Shown here: piece by piece, positions 34,290-42,748 of the stretch | Layout of the letters: each line of letters opens with the position of its first letter | Position numbering within the stretch: the stretch's first letter is position 1 | DNA from: JBGTIS01 sp041745535 | GTDB lineage: Bacteria > Bacteroidota > Bacteroidia > Cytophagales > Cyclobacteriaceae | Assembly: GCA_041745535.1 (NCBI GenBank) | Contig: JBGTIS010000190.1 | Location: 1-63,632 of the forward strand | Direction of reading: 5' to 3' | DNA: 63,632 bases | Notes under the pieces: model-generated | Databases searched by the model: none | What the model was told of the DNA's origin: nothing | What the model saw: only the letters and a program-made list of their open reading frames with translations | Translations under genes and position numbers: made by a program

Positions 34290-35393
34290 TCAGCCTAACC
34301 GGATGTTAAATTTTTTGATACTCACCACAATAAACAGCAGGGCCATGCCGGCCAGCACCAGCGTTTCGGTCCAGATTACTTCCAGCCCCACACCTTTCAG
34401 CATAATGCTCCGCACAATCTCAATAAACCACCGCGCCGGAATAATATTGCTTACATACCGCAACACCAGCGGCATACTATTGATAGGGAAAATGAAACCT
34501 GAAAGCAGAATGGTAGGTAACATCAACGCCATTAGTGAAATTAACAGGGCTGTTTGCTGCGAATTGGTAATGGTAGAAATGAGAATGCCGATAGACAGCG
34601 AGGTAATCACAAATAACAAACATTCAGCAAGCAGTAGCAGCAGGCTCCCACGAATGGGCATTTCAAATACCGTCCAGGCCAGTAGCAGAATGGTTACGGC
34701 ATTGATCATGGCCAGAGCGATATAGGGCGTGGATTTTCCCAGAATAATAAGGCCGGGCTTCAGTGGAGAAACCATGAGTATTTCCATGGTACCCAGCTCT
34801 TTTTCACGGGTAATGGTAATGGAAGTCATCATGGCTGAAACCAGCATCAGAATCACCGTAATTACGCCCGGAACAAACAAAAATACGCCTTTTAACTGCT
34901 CATTATACAGCATTTTCACTTCTGTGCCAATCAGGCCTCCGGTTATTGTTTGCTCTTCTGCCTGGTACTGCCTGATAATGGCGGTAACATAGGCCGTTAA
35001 AGTAGTGGCCATATTCGGATCGGAAGCATCTGCCAGAATTTCAATGTTGGCGCTCTGATGTGTAAGCATATTCTTATAAAAGTTCTGGCCAAATACTACC
35101 GCGACTTTCACTTTACCTTCCCGAAATATTTCCTGCAGATCGGCACTGGATCGAGGTGTTTTTTCATTAAGCCTGAAATACCCGGACGACAGAATTTTAT
35201 CCTTAATTTTATCGGTAGCCACATCATGCGATTTATCCAGAAAAACAATATGGGCTTCGTTGATCTCGTTGGTAATGGCAAATCCAAATAAGATCACCTG
35301 CACTACCGGCATTCCAAATAAGATCAACAATGTTCTCTTATCGCGGAAAATGTGGTAAAATTCTTTTTTTACAAATGCGATGAACTGCTTCAT
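34290..35393 (-). CDS. ABC-2 type permease (YbhS-like)
   Basis: The 367-residue permease is paralogous to its neighbour. It has one N-terminal helix (LLILFGMPVVQVILFGFAI), a large periplasmic region (about 40-170) and a membrane block from FVPGVITVILMLVSAMM onward. The motif ITREKELGTMEILMVSPLKP is the ABC-2 signature loop. One base separates it from the next permease and one base from the ATPase upstream. This tight packing points to translational coupling in one operon. Confidence 0.88.
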   Translation of the reverse strand: MKQFIAFVKKEFYHIFRDKRTLLILFGMPVVQVILFGFAITNEINEAHIVFLDKSHDVATDKIKDKILSSGYFRLNEKTPRSSADLQEIFREGKVKVAVVFGQNFYKNMLTHQSANIEILADASDPNMATTLTAYVTAIIRQYQAEEQTITGGLIGTEVKMLYNEQLKGVFLFVPGVITVILMLVSAMMTSITITREKELGTMEILMVSPLKPGLIILGKSTPYIALAMINAVTILLLAWTVFEMPIRGSLLLLLAECLLFVITSLSIGILISTITNSQQTALLISLMALMLPTILLSGFIFPINSMPLVLRYVSNIIPARWFIEIVRSIMLKGVGLEVIWTETLVLAGMALLFIVVSIKKFNIRLG

Positions 35394-35394
35394 T

Positions 35395-36123
35395 TTATTG
35401 TTGTGTTAATTTCAAAAACACATCATCCATGCTTTCTGCCGCGTATTGCGTTTTTAACCCAGTGGGTGTGTCCAGTGCCTTTATTTTACCAGCCACCATC
35501 AGCGAGATGCGGTTGCAGTATTCGGCTTCTTCCATGTAGTGGGTGGTGATAAAAATGGTAGTGCCGCCATGGGCAGCTTCATAAATTAGGTTCCAGAACT
35601 GCCGCCGTGTTACCGGATCTACCCCACTGGTAGGTTCATCCAAAAAAACAATTTCCGGATTATGTATCGAGGCTACCGAAAAAGCCAGTTTCTGCTTCCA
35701 GCCCAACGGCAATGATTTTACAAGCAGGTTCCGCTGTTGGGTTAATCCTAGTTTTTTCAACAGATCTTCGGCTCTTTCTCTGATTTCGGACATGCGCAAA
35801 CCATACACGCCACCGTAAAAGCGAATGTTTTCGTACAGGGTTAAGTCTTCGTACAAACTGAATTTCTGGCTCATGTAGCCAATGTGTTGTTTTATTTTTT
35901 CCTGCTGGCGGAAAATATCGAAACCCGCTACTTCAGCATGCCCGCCGGAAGGTTTTAACAAGCCGCATAACATCCGGATGGCCGTGGTTTTTCCGGCACC
36001 ATTCGCACCCAGAAATCCAAATATCTCACCTTTCTTTACCTGAAAAGAAATCTGGTCGACGGCGGTAAAACTGCCGAATTGCCGGGTCAGGTTTTCAGCT
36101 TTAATAGCATATGTGTTATTCAT
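35395..36123 (-). CDS. ABC transporter ATP-binding protein
   Basis: The 242-residue ATPase has Walker A GANGAGKTTAIRML near 38, signature SLPLGWKQKLAFSVASI near 131, Walker B IVFLDEPTSGVDP and the switch histidine in FITTHYMEEAEYC. In E. coli YbhF two such domains are fused in one chain, while here they are separate genes. The start overlaps the preceding ATPase gene by 8 bases. Confidence 0.9.
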   Translation of the reverse strand: MNNTYAIKAENLTRQFGSFTAVDQISFQVKKGEIFGFLGANGAGKTTAIRMLCGLLKPSGGHAEVAGFDIFRQQEKIKQHIGYMSQKFSLYEDLTLYENIRFYGGVYGLRMSEIRERAEDLLKKLGLTQQRNLLVKSLPLGWKQKLAFSVASIHNPEIVFLDEPTSGVDPVTRRQFWNLIYEAAHGGTTIFITTHYMEEAEYCNRISLMVAGKIKALDTPTGLKTQYAAESMDDVFLKLTQQ

Positions 36124-37039
36124 GTTCGTTACTCATTAATTCCATAAATCGGTCTTCAATGCCTGCTTCAATGGCTTTAACAGCCACCTGCTCGTGTCCC
36201 TGTTGCTGCAAATACTGCTGAAGCCCTTCTGCAATCACTTCCTCTTTTTTATCCGTATAATGGATGTTTTCTCCAAAAGCAAAAGCGGAATTAGTACGAT
36301 TGTAAGCATCCAGGTCGTGGATAAGTTTGTACATACCGGCGTTGGAGCTAACGGCCCATAGTTTTTTGGTAAAACTTTTCCGGAGTTGCTCAGGCGTGTC
36401 TATCGCCAGAATTTTTCCCTTTTGCAAAAGCGCGATTCTTTCGCAGCGACGGGCCTCGTCCATAAAGGGAGTGGAAACCAAAACGGTGATGCCGGTTTCT
36501 TTGAGTTTCCAGAGCATATCCCAGAGGTCTTTCCGCGAAACCGGATCCACGCCGGTAGTAGGTTCGTCCAGAAATAAAATTTCCGGTTTATGCACCAGCG
36601 CACACGAAAGCGCGAGTTTCTGCTTCATACCTCCCGACAATGCCCCGGCTTTTCGATCCTTAAAAGGTTCTATCTGCTGGTAAATATCTTTAATCAGGTC
36701 ATAATTTTTCTCGATGGTAGTACCAAAAGTAGTAGCGAAAAATTCCAGATTTTCGGCCACTGTTAAATCCTGATACAGCGAAAACCGGCCCGGCATATAT
36801 CCTACCATAGTCCTGATTTTGCGGTAGTCTTTCACCACATCCAGTCCGGCAATGGTGGCAATACCTTCATCAGGAATTAATAAGGTGGTAAGAATGCGAA
36901 AAAGGGTGGTTTTTCCAGCACCATCCGGCCCGATCAGGCCAAAAATTTCTCCTTTCCGTACCTGTAGCGAAATAGTATCAAGGGCTTGGGTGGTGCCGTA
37001 CGATTTTGAAATCTGTTGTACAAGAATCGTGTTTTCCAT
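36116..37039 (-). CDS. ABC transporter ATP-binding protein
   Basis: The 307-residue ATPase has Walker A GPDGAGKTTLFRIL, signature GALSGGMKQKLALSCAL, Walker B ILFLDEPTTGVDP and LVSTPFMDEARRC, where the usual switch histidine after the Ser-Thr is replaced by proline. That suggests this site is weak or non-hydrolytic, so the partner ATPase may supply the active site. A C-terminal extension of about 70 residues follows. It lies 7 bases after the HlyD gene. Confidence 0.88.
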   Translation of the reverse strand: MENTILVQQISKSYGTTQALDTISLQVRKGEIFGLIGPDGAGKTTLFRILTTLLIPDEGIATIAGLDVVKDYRKIRTMVGYMPGRFSLYQDLTVAENLEFFATTFGTTIEKNYDLIKDIYQQIEPFKDRKAGALSGGMKQKLALSCALVHKPEILFLDEPTTGVDPVSRKDLWDMLWKLKETGITVLVSTPFMDEARRCERIALLQKGKILAIDTPEQLRKSFTKKLWAVSSNAGMYKLIHDLDAYNRTNSAFAFGENIHYTDKKEEVIAEGLQQYLQQQGHEQVAVKAIEAGIEDRFMELMSNEHE

Positions 37040-37046
37040 AACCTTA

Positions 37047-37958
37047 TTATTTAGTATAGGAAGTCTGGGGCGTTGTGGTGGTGGTAAAATTCACTTCTCC
37101 CGGCATGCCAATTTTCAGTAAACCATCGTTGGTAACCCGCACCTTTACGGCATATACCAAGTCTACCCGCTCTTCTTTGGTTTGCACGGTTTTCGGAGTA
37201 AATTCCGCTGTATTGGCAATCCAAACCACTTTACCCGAAAGTGCCCGGTTTTCTTCCGCGTTTTTATCTACCAGCACCTGGACTTCCTGACCAAGTTTTA
37301 CCGAAGGAAGTTGGGTGCCACTTACATATACCCGCAGAATGGGATGCGACAAATCGGCGATCCGAAACAGGGGCGATCCGGCATTTACCATTTCATAAGG
37401 CTGGGCAATTTTGGTGAGCACGGTAGCGGCCATGGGAGCAGTAATGCTTGCTTTTTGCAACTGGTTTTCAATCCGCGCGATTTTGGCTTCAATCACTCCA
37501 ATTTCACCAATAATCGGATCGTTTTGGGTAGCGATGGACTGGACTTGTCTTTCCAGCACGGCAACCTGGTCTTTCAAGTCATCCACCTGTTTCTGGGTGG
37601 CAGCGGCATTTTTGGCCAGTGCCCGGAAACGCTGTAGTTCTCGTTCGGCATTGGCTTTTTGCTGACGCAATACCTGCATTTGTGCGGCGATACCGGGTTT
37701 TCTGGAAGAAACGGCGCTCAGATTCGCCAATAATTCCTGCTTTTGTAAATGCAATTGCGTGGTGTCGATATAACCCAATGGCTGACCAACTTTGAGCACA
37801 TCGCCTTCCACCAGATCCAGTCGCATAATTTTTCCGGGAACTTCAGCGGAAATGGTGATTTCCGTAGCTTCAAAATTGCCGTAGGCGTCAGATTGCTCTT
37901 GCTGCTGGCAGCCCAATAAAAGAACAATAAAACCTGTTGTGATATAAATAGCTTTCAT
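37047..37958 (-). CDS. HlyD-family periplasmic adaptor (YbhG-like)
   Basis: The 303-residue lipoprotein signal is MKAIYITTGFIVLLLGC. The barrel-sandwich half motif EVPGKIMRLDLVEGDVLKVGQPL follows, then a long coiled-coil hairpin from about 70 to 155 (LQKQELLANLSAV to IENQLQKA). The second lipoyl-like half (ITAPMAATVLTKIAQPYEMV) and a beta-barrel domain complete the fold. It links the inner membrane ABC exporter to the TolC protein encoded just upstream. Confidence 0.9.
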   Translation of the reverse strand: MKAIYITTGFIVLLLGCQQQEQSDAYGNFEATEITISAEVPGKIMRLDLVEGDVLKVGQPLGYIDTTQLHLQKQELLANLSAVSSRKPGIAAQMQVLRQQKANAERELQRFRALAKNAAATQKQVDDLKDQVAVLERQVQSIATQNDPIIGEIGVIEAKIARIENQLQKASITAPMAATVLTKIAQPYEMVNAGSPLFRIADLSHPILRVYVSGTQLPSVKLGQEVQVLVDKNAEENRALSGKVVWIANTAEFTPKTVQTKEERVDLVYAVKVRVTNDGLLKIGMPGEVNFTTTTTPQTSYTK

Positions 37959-37976
37959 TTTTATCAGTGTTAATAA

Positions 37977-39245
37977 TTAGTAAAACCCTTTTTCGGTAAG
38001 GTAATCGGCTTTGGCTTTCATTAGCCGCGTTTGGTGCAGGTTCATATTCAATTTGGCCTGTTGTCCGGAATTTACTTCTTCTAAAAAATCGGAAGAGGTA
38101 ATAATGCCATGGTCAAGCTGAGAGGAAGCAATTTGTATGTTCTTTTCCTGCAGGGTTACAATCTGTTCGTCGTCCCGGGCAAGTGTTTCCATTTTCAGTA
38201 TTTCCCCTTCCAGGCTGGCCAGACTGGCGTTCAGATTCTGATTGAAGTTTTCTCTTTCCGTGCGGATGATAGCTGACCGTAACCGCAAGATTTGCTGCTC
38301 GCGTGAAATATTGTTCCAGTGCAACAGATTCCAGTTAAACCGTACACCCGCGATGTAGTATGGGCTCAGCGAATCGTCGAAGAAATTTAGTGGGTTAGGA
38401 TAACCCGCACCACCCTGGAAAAAAACCGAAAATTTCGGAATGCTTTTAGTTTGAATTACAGCTTCGTTGGCTTGCAGTAAATTATGCTGGTAATCGAACA
38501 GCGTAAGTTCAGGTCGGGCAATGGCGGCGGTTAAGTTGGCAGCTTCCATATCAGGAGCGTGTAGTTGTACTTCTTCCGGCGGGTCGATGCCTAGTATAAT
38601 GCCCAGGCTTTGCAAGGCTGCCTGCCGGTTGGCTTCCACTTCATGAATTTGCTGCCGCACTTTTAAAATCTGCATCTGAATTTTATTGGCTTCAGATTCC
38701 AACATTACGCCGCCTTGCAACGCCGCACGAATCGTGTTGTATTTGGTATCGAGCAATTCAAGCGAAGTGGTCAGAATGGCTTTATTTTCACGCAATAAAA
38801 GAATGGAAAAATATAGCGCATTAACCTGCTTTTTCAGTTGTAACCGTTTGATTTCCACCTGCTGTCGGTCTACCAGCAACTGATTTTGCATCACCTCCCG
38901 ATTGGCTTTCACTGCGCCACCATCGTACAGCGTCTGGCTAATTTCCAGGGTAACCCTGGCTTGCTCGTGGGGCAATTCAGGAAACTGATTTTCCGCTCCG
39001 GGTAATTGCAGCGGAAACGAAACCACATCCGACTGGTACGTGGCCTGTCCGTTCAAGTTGAACTGGGGCAGGTAACTGGTTTCCAGGTTTTTAGTGTTGA
39101 TATCCGCAATTTGCGCTAATAAATTATTCTGTTGCAGCAGCGGGAAGTTTTCTTCCGCCAGCTGATGGCAACGGGTAAGCGTGAGCGTATCGCTGGCCTG
39201 TGTGTGGCCTGCCGACAGCAGCATCAGTAAGAGTAAATATTTCAT
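37977..39245 (-). CDS. TolC-family outer membrane efflux protein
   Basis: The 422-residue protein has a signal peptide ending AGHTQAS and the repeated helical pattern of outer membrane efflux ducts. Key parts are ARVTLEISQTLYDGGAVKAN near 94-113 and the second repeat VRFNWNLLHWNNISREQQ near 310. It is the first gene of the efflux operon. A perfect palindromic operator lies 17 bases upstream of its ATG, between it and the TetR gene. Confidence 0.9.
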   Translation of the reverse strand: MKYLLLLMLLSAGHTQASDTLTLTRCHQLAEENFPLLQQNNLLAQIADINTKNLETSYLPQFNLNGQATYQSDVVSFPLQLPGAENQFPELPHEQARVTLEISQTLYDGGAVKANREVMQNQLLVDRQQVEIKRLQLKKQVNALYFSILLLRENKAILTTSLELLDTKYNTIRAALQGGVMLESEANKIQMQILKVRQQIHEVEANRQAALQSLGIILGIDPPEEVQLHAPDMEAANLTAAIARPELTLFDYQHNLLQANEAVIQTKSIPKFSVFFQGGAGYPNPLNFFDDSLSPYYIAGVRFNWNLLHWNNISREQQILRLRSAIIRTERENFNQNLNASLASLEGEILKMETLARDDEQIVTLQEKNIQIASSQLDHGIITSSDFLEEVNSGQQAKLNMNLHQTRLMKAKADYLTEKGFY

Positions 39246-39261
39246 AATTTTACAATTTAAT

Positions 39262-39279
39262 TTTACCCAATTGGGTAAA
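39262..39279. promoter_or_regulatory. TetR operator 1, upstream of tolC-like gene
   Basis: TTTACCCAATTGGGTAAA is a perfect 18-bp palindrome. It lies between the TetR stop codon and the start of the tolC-like gene, where it can block the efflux operon promoter. The same ACCCA-N2-TGGGT core occurs twice upstream of the TetR gene. Confidence 0.8.
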
Positions 39280-39296
39280 TCAGAGACAAAAAAAAT

Positions 39297-39908
39297 TCAG
39301 GCGATGCGGATAGCATTAATAATAAATTCCGCCACATCGTTTTTTCTGTGTTCAATCAGTTTTTTATAAGCCATATTATCCATTTCCAGCACTACCTGCA
39401 CCATGGGCCGGGCAAGAAAAGGAAAGATGCACATGGAAATTAGGTTGAGTACCAGCTGCTTTGGCTCAATTTCCCGAATGTTACCGGCGGCAATTTCTTC
39501 TTCAATCTGGGTAAGAAAATTATGAATATTAGGCAAGGTTTGCCTGATCTTAATTTTCTCAATAAATAAATCCGGATTCCGGTTAATTTCATTAATTACA
39601 AACCGCGGCAGATAACTGTTTCGGGAGAGTATGTCAATATAACTATCGGTAAATAGCCTGATTTTGTCAAATAGCGAAGCATCTGAATTAGCGATGGTAC
39701 TGATTCTGGTAATAATTTGCTGAAAAGCAATACCAAAAGCTTTCTCAAATAGTTTGTCTTTGGTTTTAAAATAATAATGCAGTAAGCCTTTGTTAATTTT
39801 CGCGGTTTCGGCAATATCGCGCATCCGGGCACCTTCGTAGCCTTTCGTTTGAAAAACCTGTAAAGCAGCTTCCACTATTTTCCGCTCTGTATTCTCTTCC
39901 TGTTTCAT
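39297..39908 (-). CDS. TetR-family repressor of the efflux operon
   Basis: The protein is about 203 residues from the ATG at 39908 (MKQEENTERKIVEAALQVFQ). An in-frame ATG at 39923 lies inside operator 2, so the later start is more likely. The N-terminal helix-turn-helix is classic (IAETAKINKGLLHYYFKTKDKLFEKAF). The C-terminal domain binds an unknown ligand. It lies directly upstream of the six-gene efflux operon on the same strand, and three matching palindromes surround it, so it should repress itself and the pump. Confidence 0.9.
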   Translation of the reverse strand: MKQEENTERKIVEAALQVFQTKGYEGARMRDIAETAKINKGLLHYYFKTKDKLFEKAFGIAFQQIITRISTIANSDASLFDKIRLFTDSYIDILSRNSYLPRFVINEINRNPDLFIEKIKIRQTLPNIHNFLTQIEEEIAAGNIREIEPKQLVLNLISMCIFPFLARPMVQVVLEMDNMAYKKLIEHRKNDVAEFIINAIRIA

Positions 39909-39914
39909 AATAAG

Positions 39915-39932
39915 TTTACCCATCTGGGTAAT
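39915..39932. promoter_or_regulatory. TetR operator 2, at the TetR start
   Basis: TTTACCCATCTGGGTAAT carries the ACCCA-N2-TGGGT core with one mismatch in the outer arms. It ends 7 bases upstream of the preferred TetR start codon and would block initiation of its own gene. Confidence 0.75.
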
Positions 39933-39984
39933 TATTTACAAATAAACCTTATCAATCTGGAAAAAACAAGAAAACCCGACAAAA

Positions 39985-40004
39985 TTTTACCCAAATGGGT
40001 AAAA
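39985..40004. promoter_or_regulatory. TetR operator 3, upstream of TetR
   Basis: TTTTACCCAAATGGGTAAAA is a palindrome with 9-bp perfect arms and a central AA. It lies 70 bases centre to centre from operator 2. Two dimers bound here could cover the TetR promoter. Confidence 0.75.
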
Positions 40005-40038
40005 ATTCGAGTTCCGGTTCAAATTAAAATCAGATCAA

Positions 40039-40866
40039 TCAGCCTATTTTTACGGAAGTCATGGTAAGGGAACCTCCTACTGCTTTATCGTTAAATATAG
40101 TAGCTTCCTCTTTTTCAGTTTGTAAACCCAGGGTATACAGGAGGGGCAGATAATGTTCGGGGGTAGGAATAGCCAGTTTTGCCTCGCTTCCCAACCTCTC
40201 ATAATGAATAAGCGGTTGGTGCTCATGATGCGTAATCAGGTTTTTGAACGTATCATTCATCTGGTACGCCCAGTCGTACCCTCCGCCTTGTATCATGGAC
40301 CAGGAAACCATTCTGAGGTTATGCACCATATTACCGCTGCCTAAAATGAGTACCCCTTTGCGGCGCAGACCCATGAGCTCTTTGGCTAAATTATAATGGT
40401 GAGCACCATCTTTTGTGTAATCGATGCTTAACTGAAGCACCGGAATATTGGCTTTCGGATACATATGGCGCACCACCGTCCAGGCACCATGATCCAAACC
40501 CCAGTCGTGATCCAGTTCCACCTGAGCAGACTGAATGGCCGCCACCGTTTCACGGGCCAGTTGCGGATTGCCGGGAGCCGGATATTGCACCTCGAACAAA
40601 GCTTTTGGAAAACCGCCAAAATCGTGAATGGTTTGAGGGAAATCCATGGCTGTAATGTGCGTTCCTTTGGTAAACCAGTGCGCCGATACCACCAGCACGG
40701 CCGCAGGCGTGGGAATTTCCTCACCCAGCTTTTTCCACCGCAACGAAAACTCATTGTCTTCAATGCCATTCATGGGAGAACCATGACCGACAAACAGCAC
40801 AGGCATCAGCTCACCTTGTTGTGGCAATCCATCGGTAAATTTATTAAATGCTTTAAGCGTTGACAT
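40039..40866 (-). CDS. DODA-type extradiol aromatic ring-opening dioxygenase (YgiD-like)
   Basis: The protein is about 275 residues from the ATG at 40866 (MSTLKAFNKF). An upstream TTG adds two residues. The family motifs are LFVGHGSPMNGIEDN (first metal histidine), VVSAHWFTKGTHI (second histidine) and LGSGNMVHNLRM (further histidine). The LigB superfamily cleaves catechol-type rings with non-heme metal, and YgiD cleaves DOPA at the 4,5 position. The true substrate here is unknown. It lies 15 bases after the Rrf2 regulator gene on the same strand. Confidence 0.88.
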   Translation of the reverse strand: MSTLKAFNKFTDGLPQQGELMPVLFVGHGSPMNGIEDNEFSLRWKKLGEEIPTPAAVLVVSAHWFTKGTHITAMDFPQTIHDFGGFPKALFEVQYPAPGNPQLARETVAAIQSAQVELDHDWGLDHGAWTVVRHMYPKANIPVLQLSIDYTKDGAHHYNLAKELMGLRRKGVLILGSGNMVHNLRMVSWSMIQGGGYDWAYQMNDTFKNLITHHEHQPLIHYERLGSEAKLAIPTPEHYLPLLYTLGLQTEKEEATIFNDKAVGGSLTMTSVKIG

Positions 40867-40887
40867 AATCAATGTTTGTATTAAAAT

Positions 40888-41292
40888 TTAACTGAATTTA
40901 CTGTGGAAATCAGCCAGCGAAACTTTTTCCAATTGCTGAAGCATCGCGCTTTCCGCAGCATCAAACAGGCTATCGATATGCTGATTAATTTGTTTACCCA
41001 CCGGACATTTAGGATTTGGATGATGGGTGCGGCCTAACAGAGAGCACTGACGAACAGCCTGATACACCGCTGAAAGCAAAATATTTTCCGGCGATTGCGC
41101 CAGCCTGCTTCCGCCATTTTTCCCTTCCTTACTTACCAGGAAACCATGCGCCCGCAGGTTACTGATTTCCTTGCGTACCAGCACCGGATTAATATTGATA
41201 CTGGATGCGATATACTCCGACGACAGCAGCTTTTCTTCCACTGACAACAGTGTTAAAATATGCAAACAGGTAGCAAATCGTCCGTTATTCAT
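40888..41292 (-). CDS. Rrf2-family transcriptional regulator
   Basis: The 134-residue protein has a winged helix (SSEYIASSININPVLVRKEI, then GFLVSKEGKNGGSRLA). The C-terminal half has cysteines in VRQCSLLG and NPKCPVG rather than the three clustered cysteines of iron-sulfur members. It therefore resembles the YwnA branch, which senses redox or small molecules. It starts inside a perfect palindrome and precedes the dioxygenase gene, so it probably represses both. Confidence 0.87.
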   Translation of the reverse strand: MNNGRFATCLHILTLLSVEEKLLSSEYIASSININPVLVRKEISNLRAHGFLVSKEGKNGGSRLAQSPENILLSAVYQAVRQCSLLGRTHHPNPKCPVGKQINQHIDSLFDAAESAMLQQLEKVSLADFHSKFS

Positions 41293-41316
41293 ACTGTAAT
41301 ATGTTTTATTACAGTA
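41292..41316. promoter_or_regulatory. Palindromic operator of the Rrf2 regulator
   Basis: TACTGTAAT (41292-41300) and ATTACAGTA (41308-41316) are perfect 9-bp inverted arms with a 7-base spacer. The first arm touches the start codon of the Rrf2 gene. Rrf2 proteins of the YwnA type bind such AT-rich palindromes. Confidence 0.7.
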
Positions 41317-41432
41317 CGGAATTATTCGTACTTTGGTTGAGAAAACAAGGTTACAATTTTATCAATCTATTTCCTTCGCAAAATCCTGCAGGCAACACTT
41401 GGGCGCATTTATGGCACCTTCTCCGGAAAGGG

Positions 41433-42365
41433 TTAAAACCAGTTTCTTCTTTTAAAAATAAGTACGCCCACAAACGACATAAATCCGGATACGATAATTA
41501 CGGCAGGGAATGCCCACGCCTTGTTTTCCAGATAGTTGGGTACATTCATGCCATATAAGCTGGCAATTAGGGTAGGAATCATCAGAATAATAGAAATAGA
41601 AGCCAATTGCTTCATCACCACATTCAGGTTATTAGAGATTACTGATGCAAAAGCGTCCATCATACCACTCTGGATATCAGAATATATCTGTGACAATTCA
41701 AGGGCCTGTTTGTTTTCAATAATGGCATCTTCCAGCAGATCTTCATTCACTTCGTTGATGCTATTCCGTCTGGAATTTTTGATTTTTGCGAGCACAATTT
41801 CGTTTGCTTTTATAGAGGTAATAAAATATACCAGGCATTTTTCCATTTTCAGCAGTTTGTTCAGCTCTTTGTTTCTGATCGATTTTTCCAGATCCTGTTC
41901 AATTAAGTGCGTTTGCTGATTAATCTGTTTCAAATATTTCAGGTACATGCTGCCCGAACGCAGGAATAGTTTGAACACAAAGTTGAGCACATCTGAAACC
42001 TGCTGATACGGTTCGCGGTACAGGTTGGGCTGTTCCAGCGGCAATACCTCATTCAGCGAAGCACATAGGGTAACGGTAAAATCATCGGCCATATAAACGC
42101 CCAGGGGTAGGGTATAAAAAGGCACTCCGTTGTTAGGGCTGGAAACCGGAATGCGCATAATAACGAGTGCCCAGCCATCGTCGTATTCATAACGCGGCCG
42201 TTCATCTGCATCAAGTATATCTCTGATCACATCCTGGGGAATTTTAAAATCGCTCTGTAACCGGCTGACTTCTTCCGGGGTGGGTTGTATTACATTGATC
42301 CAGCATCCTTTCTCAGGTTCGGTTATCTCATAATACCCTCTGAAACTTTTAAAAATTTTAATCAT
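41433..42365 (-). CDS. corA: CorA-family divalent cation transporter
   Basis: The 310-residue protein has a soluble N-terminal domain of about 240 residues and two C-terminal helices. The first helix ends with the signature SLYGMNVPNY near 269-278, and the second is FPAVIIVSGFMSFVGVLIF. The mid region has a long coiled helix (QTHLIEQDLEKSIRNKELN). CorA forms a pentameric channel for Mg2+ or Co2+, and the related ZntB moves Zn2+. The ion is not decided here. It has an unusually strong AAGGAGG ribosome binding site, 7 bases upstream of ATG, within a possible RNA switch. Confidence 0.9.
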   Translation of the reverse strand: MIKIFKSFRGYYEITEPEKGCWINVIQPTPEEVSRLQSDFKIPQDVIRDILDADERPRYEYDDGWALVIMRIPVSSPNNGVPFYTLPLGVYMADDFTVTLCASLNEVLPLEQPNLYREPYQQVSDVLNFVFKLFLRSGSMYLKYLKQINQQTHLIEQDLEKSIRNKELNKLLKMEKCLVYFITSIKANEIVLAKIKNSRRNSINEVNEDLLEDAIIENKQALELSQIYSDIQSGMMDAFASVISNNLNVVMKQLASISIILMIPTLIASLYGMNVPNYLENKAWAFPAVIIVSGFMSFVGVLIFKRRNWF

Positions 42366-42370
42366 AACAA

Positions 42371-42420
42371 TGCCTCCTTCTGTTTATCCATAAAAGAGGC
42401 ACTCAGGGGGTGCCCCTTTT
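42371..42420 (-). promoter_or_regulatory. corA leader with two mutually exclusive hairpins
   Basis: On the minus strand GGCAC (42410-42414) can pair with GTGCC (42398-42402) around a 7-base loop. Alternatively TGCCTC (42396-42401) can pair with GAGGCA (42371-42376), which contains most of the AAGGAGG ribosome binding site of corA. The two helices share bases, so forming one excludes the other. This is the layout of a translational switch. The signal is unknown and no known Mg2+ riboswitch motif was recognised. Confidence 0.5.
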
Positions 42421-42618
42421 ACAGTGAGGTGAATATTTTTGTCGCACTATGATACGGGCCTTCGTCCATATTTTTTATTTTTCAATTACTGGTTCAAATT
42501 AGTACTATTTTCTAATCAGAAATAATCATTTTTATCTTTTAAAATAAAGCGTAAGGTCCTTCACAAACACCCACCATTTAACTGCCCTTACCTAATAATT
42601 CAAACGAAAAAAAAGAGG

Positions 42619-42635
42619 CAATCTTTTAAAGATTG
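42619..42635. repeat. 17-bp palindrome in the corA upstream gap
   Basis: CAATCTTTTAAAGATTG has perfect 8-bp arms around one base. It lies in the AT-rich part of the 383-base gap between corA and the next gene. The remainder of that gap outside the leader shows nothing clear. Confidence 0.45.
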
Positions 42636-42748
42636 ATCCGAACAGCTATATTTCTTTATTATTGATAGGCAGCTTGTTTTTTTTAATAAAAAATAACTAA
42701 ACTTAACGCCTATATTATTTCCGTACAAAGCATATAATAAAATACCAC

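Noticed and set aside
39908..39923. ATG at 39923 as the TetR start
   Set aside because: It lies within the palindromic operator, while the ATG at 39908 gives a normal TetR N-terminus.
41301..41558. Plus-strand frame of 85 codons beside corA
   Set aside because: It overlaps the corA coding region and the Rrf2 operator, and its translation has no recognisable features.
42366..42440. A known Mg2+ or Ni/Co riboswitch before corA
   Set aside because: I could not find the conserved blocks of the M-box, ykoK or NiCo motifs. Only the hairpin switch is supported.
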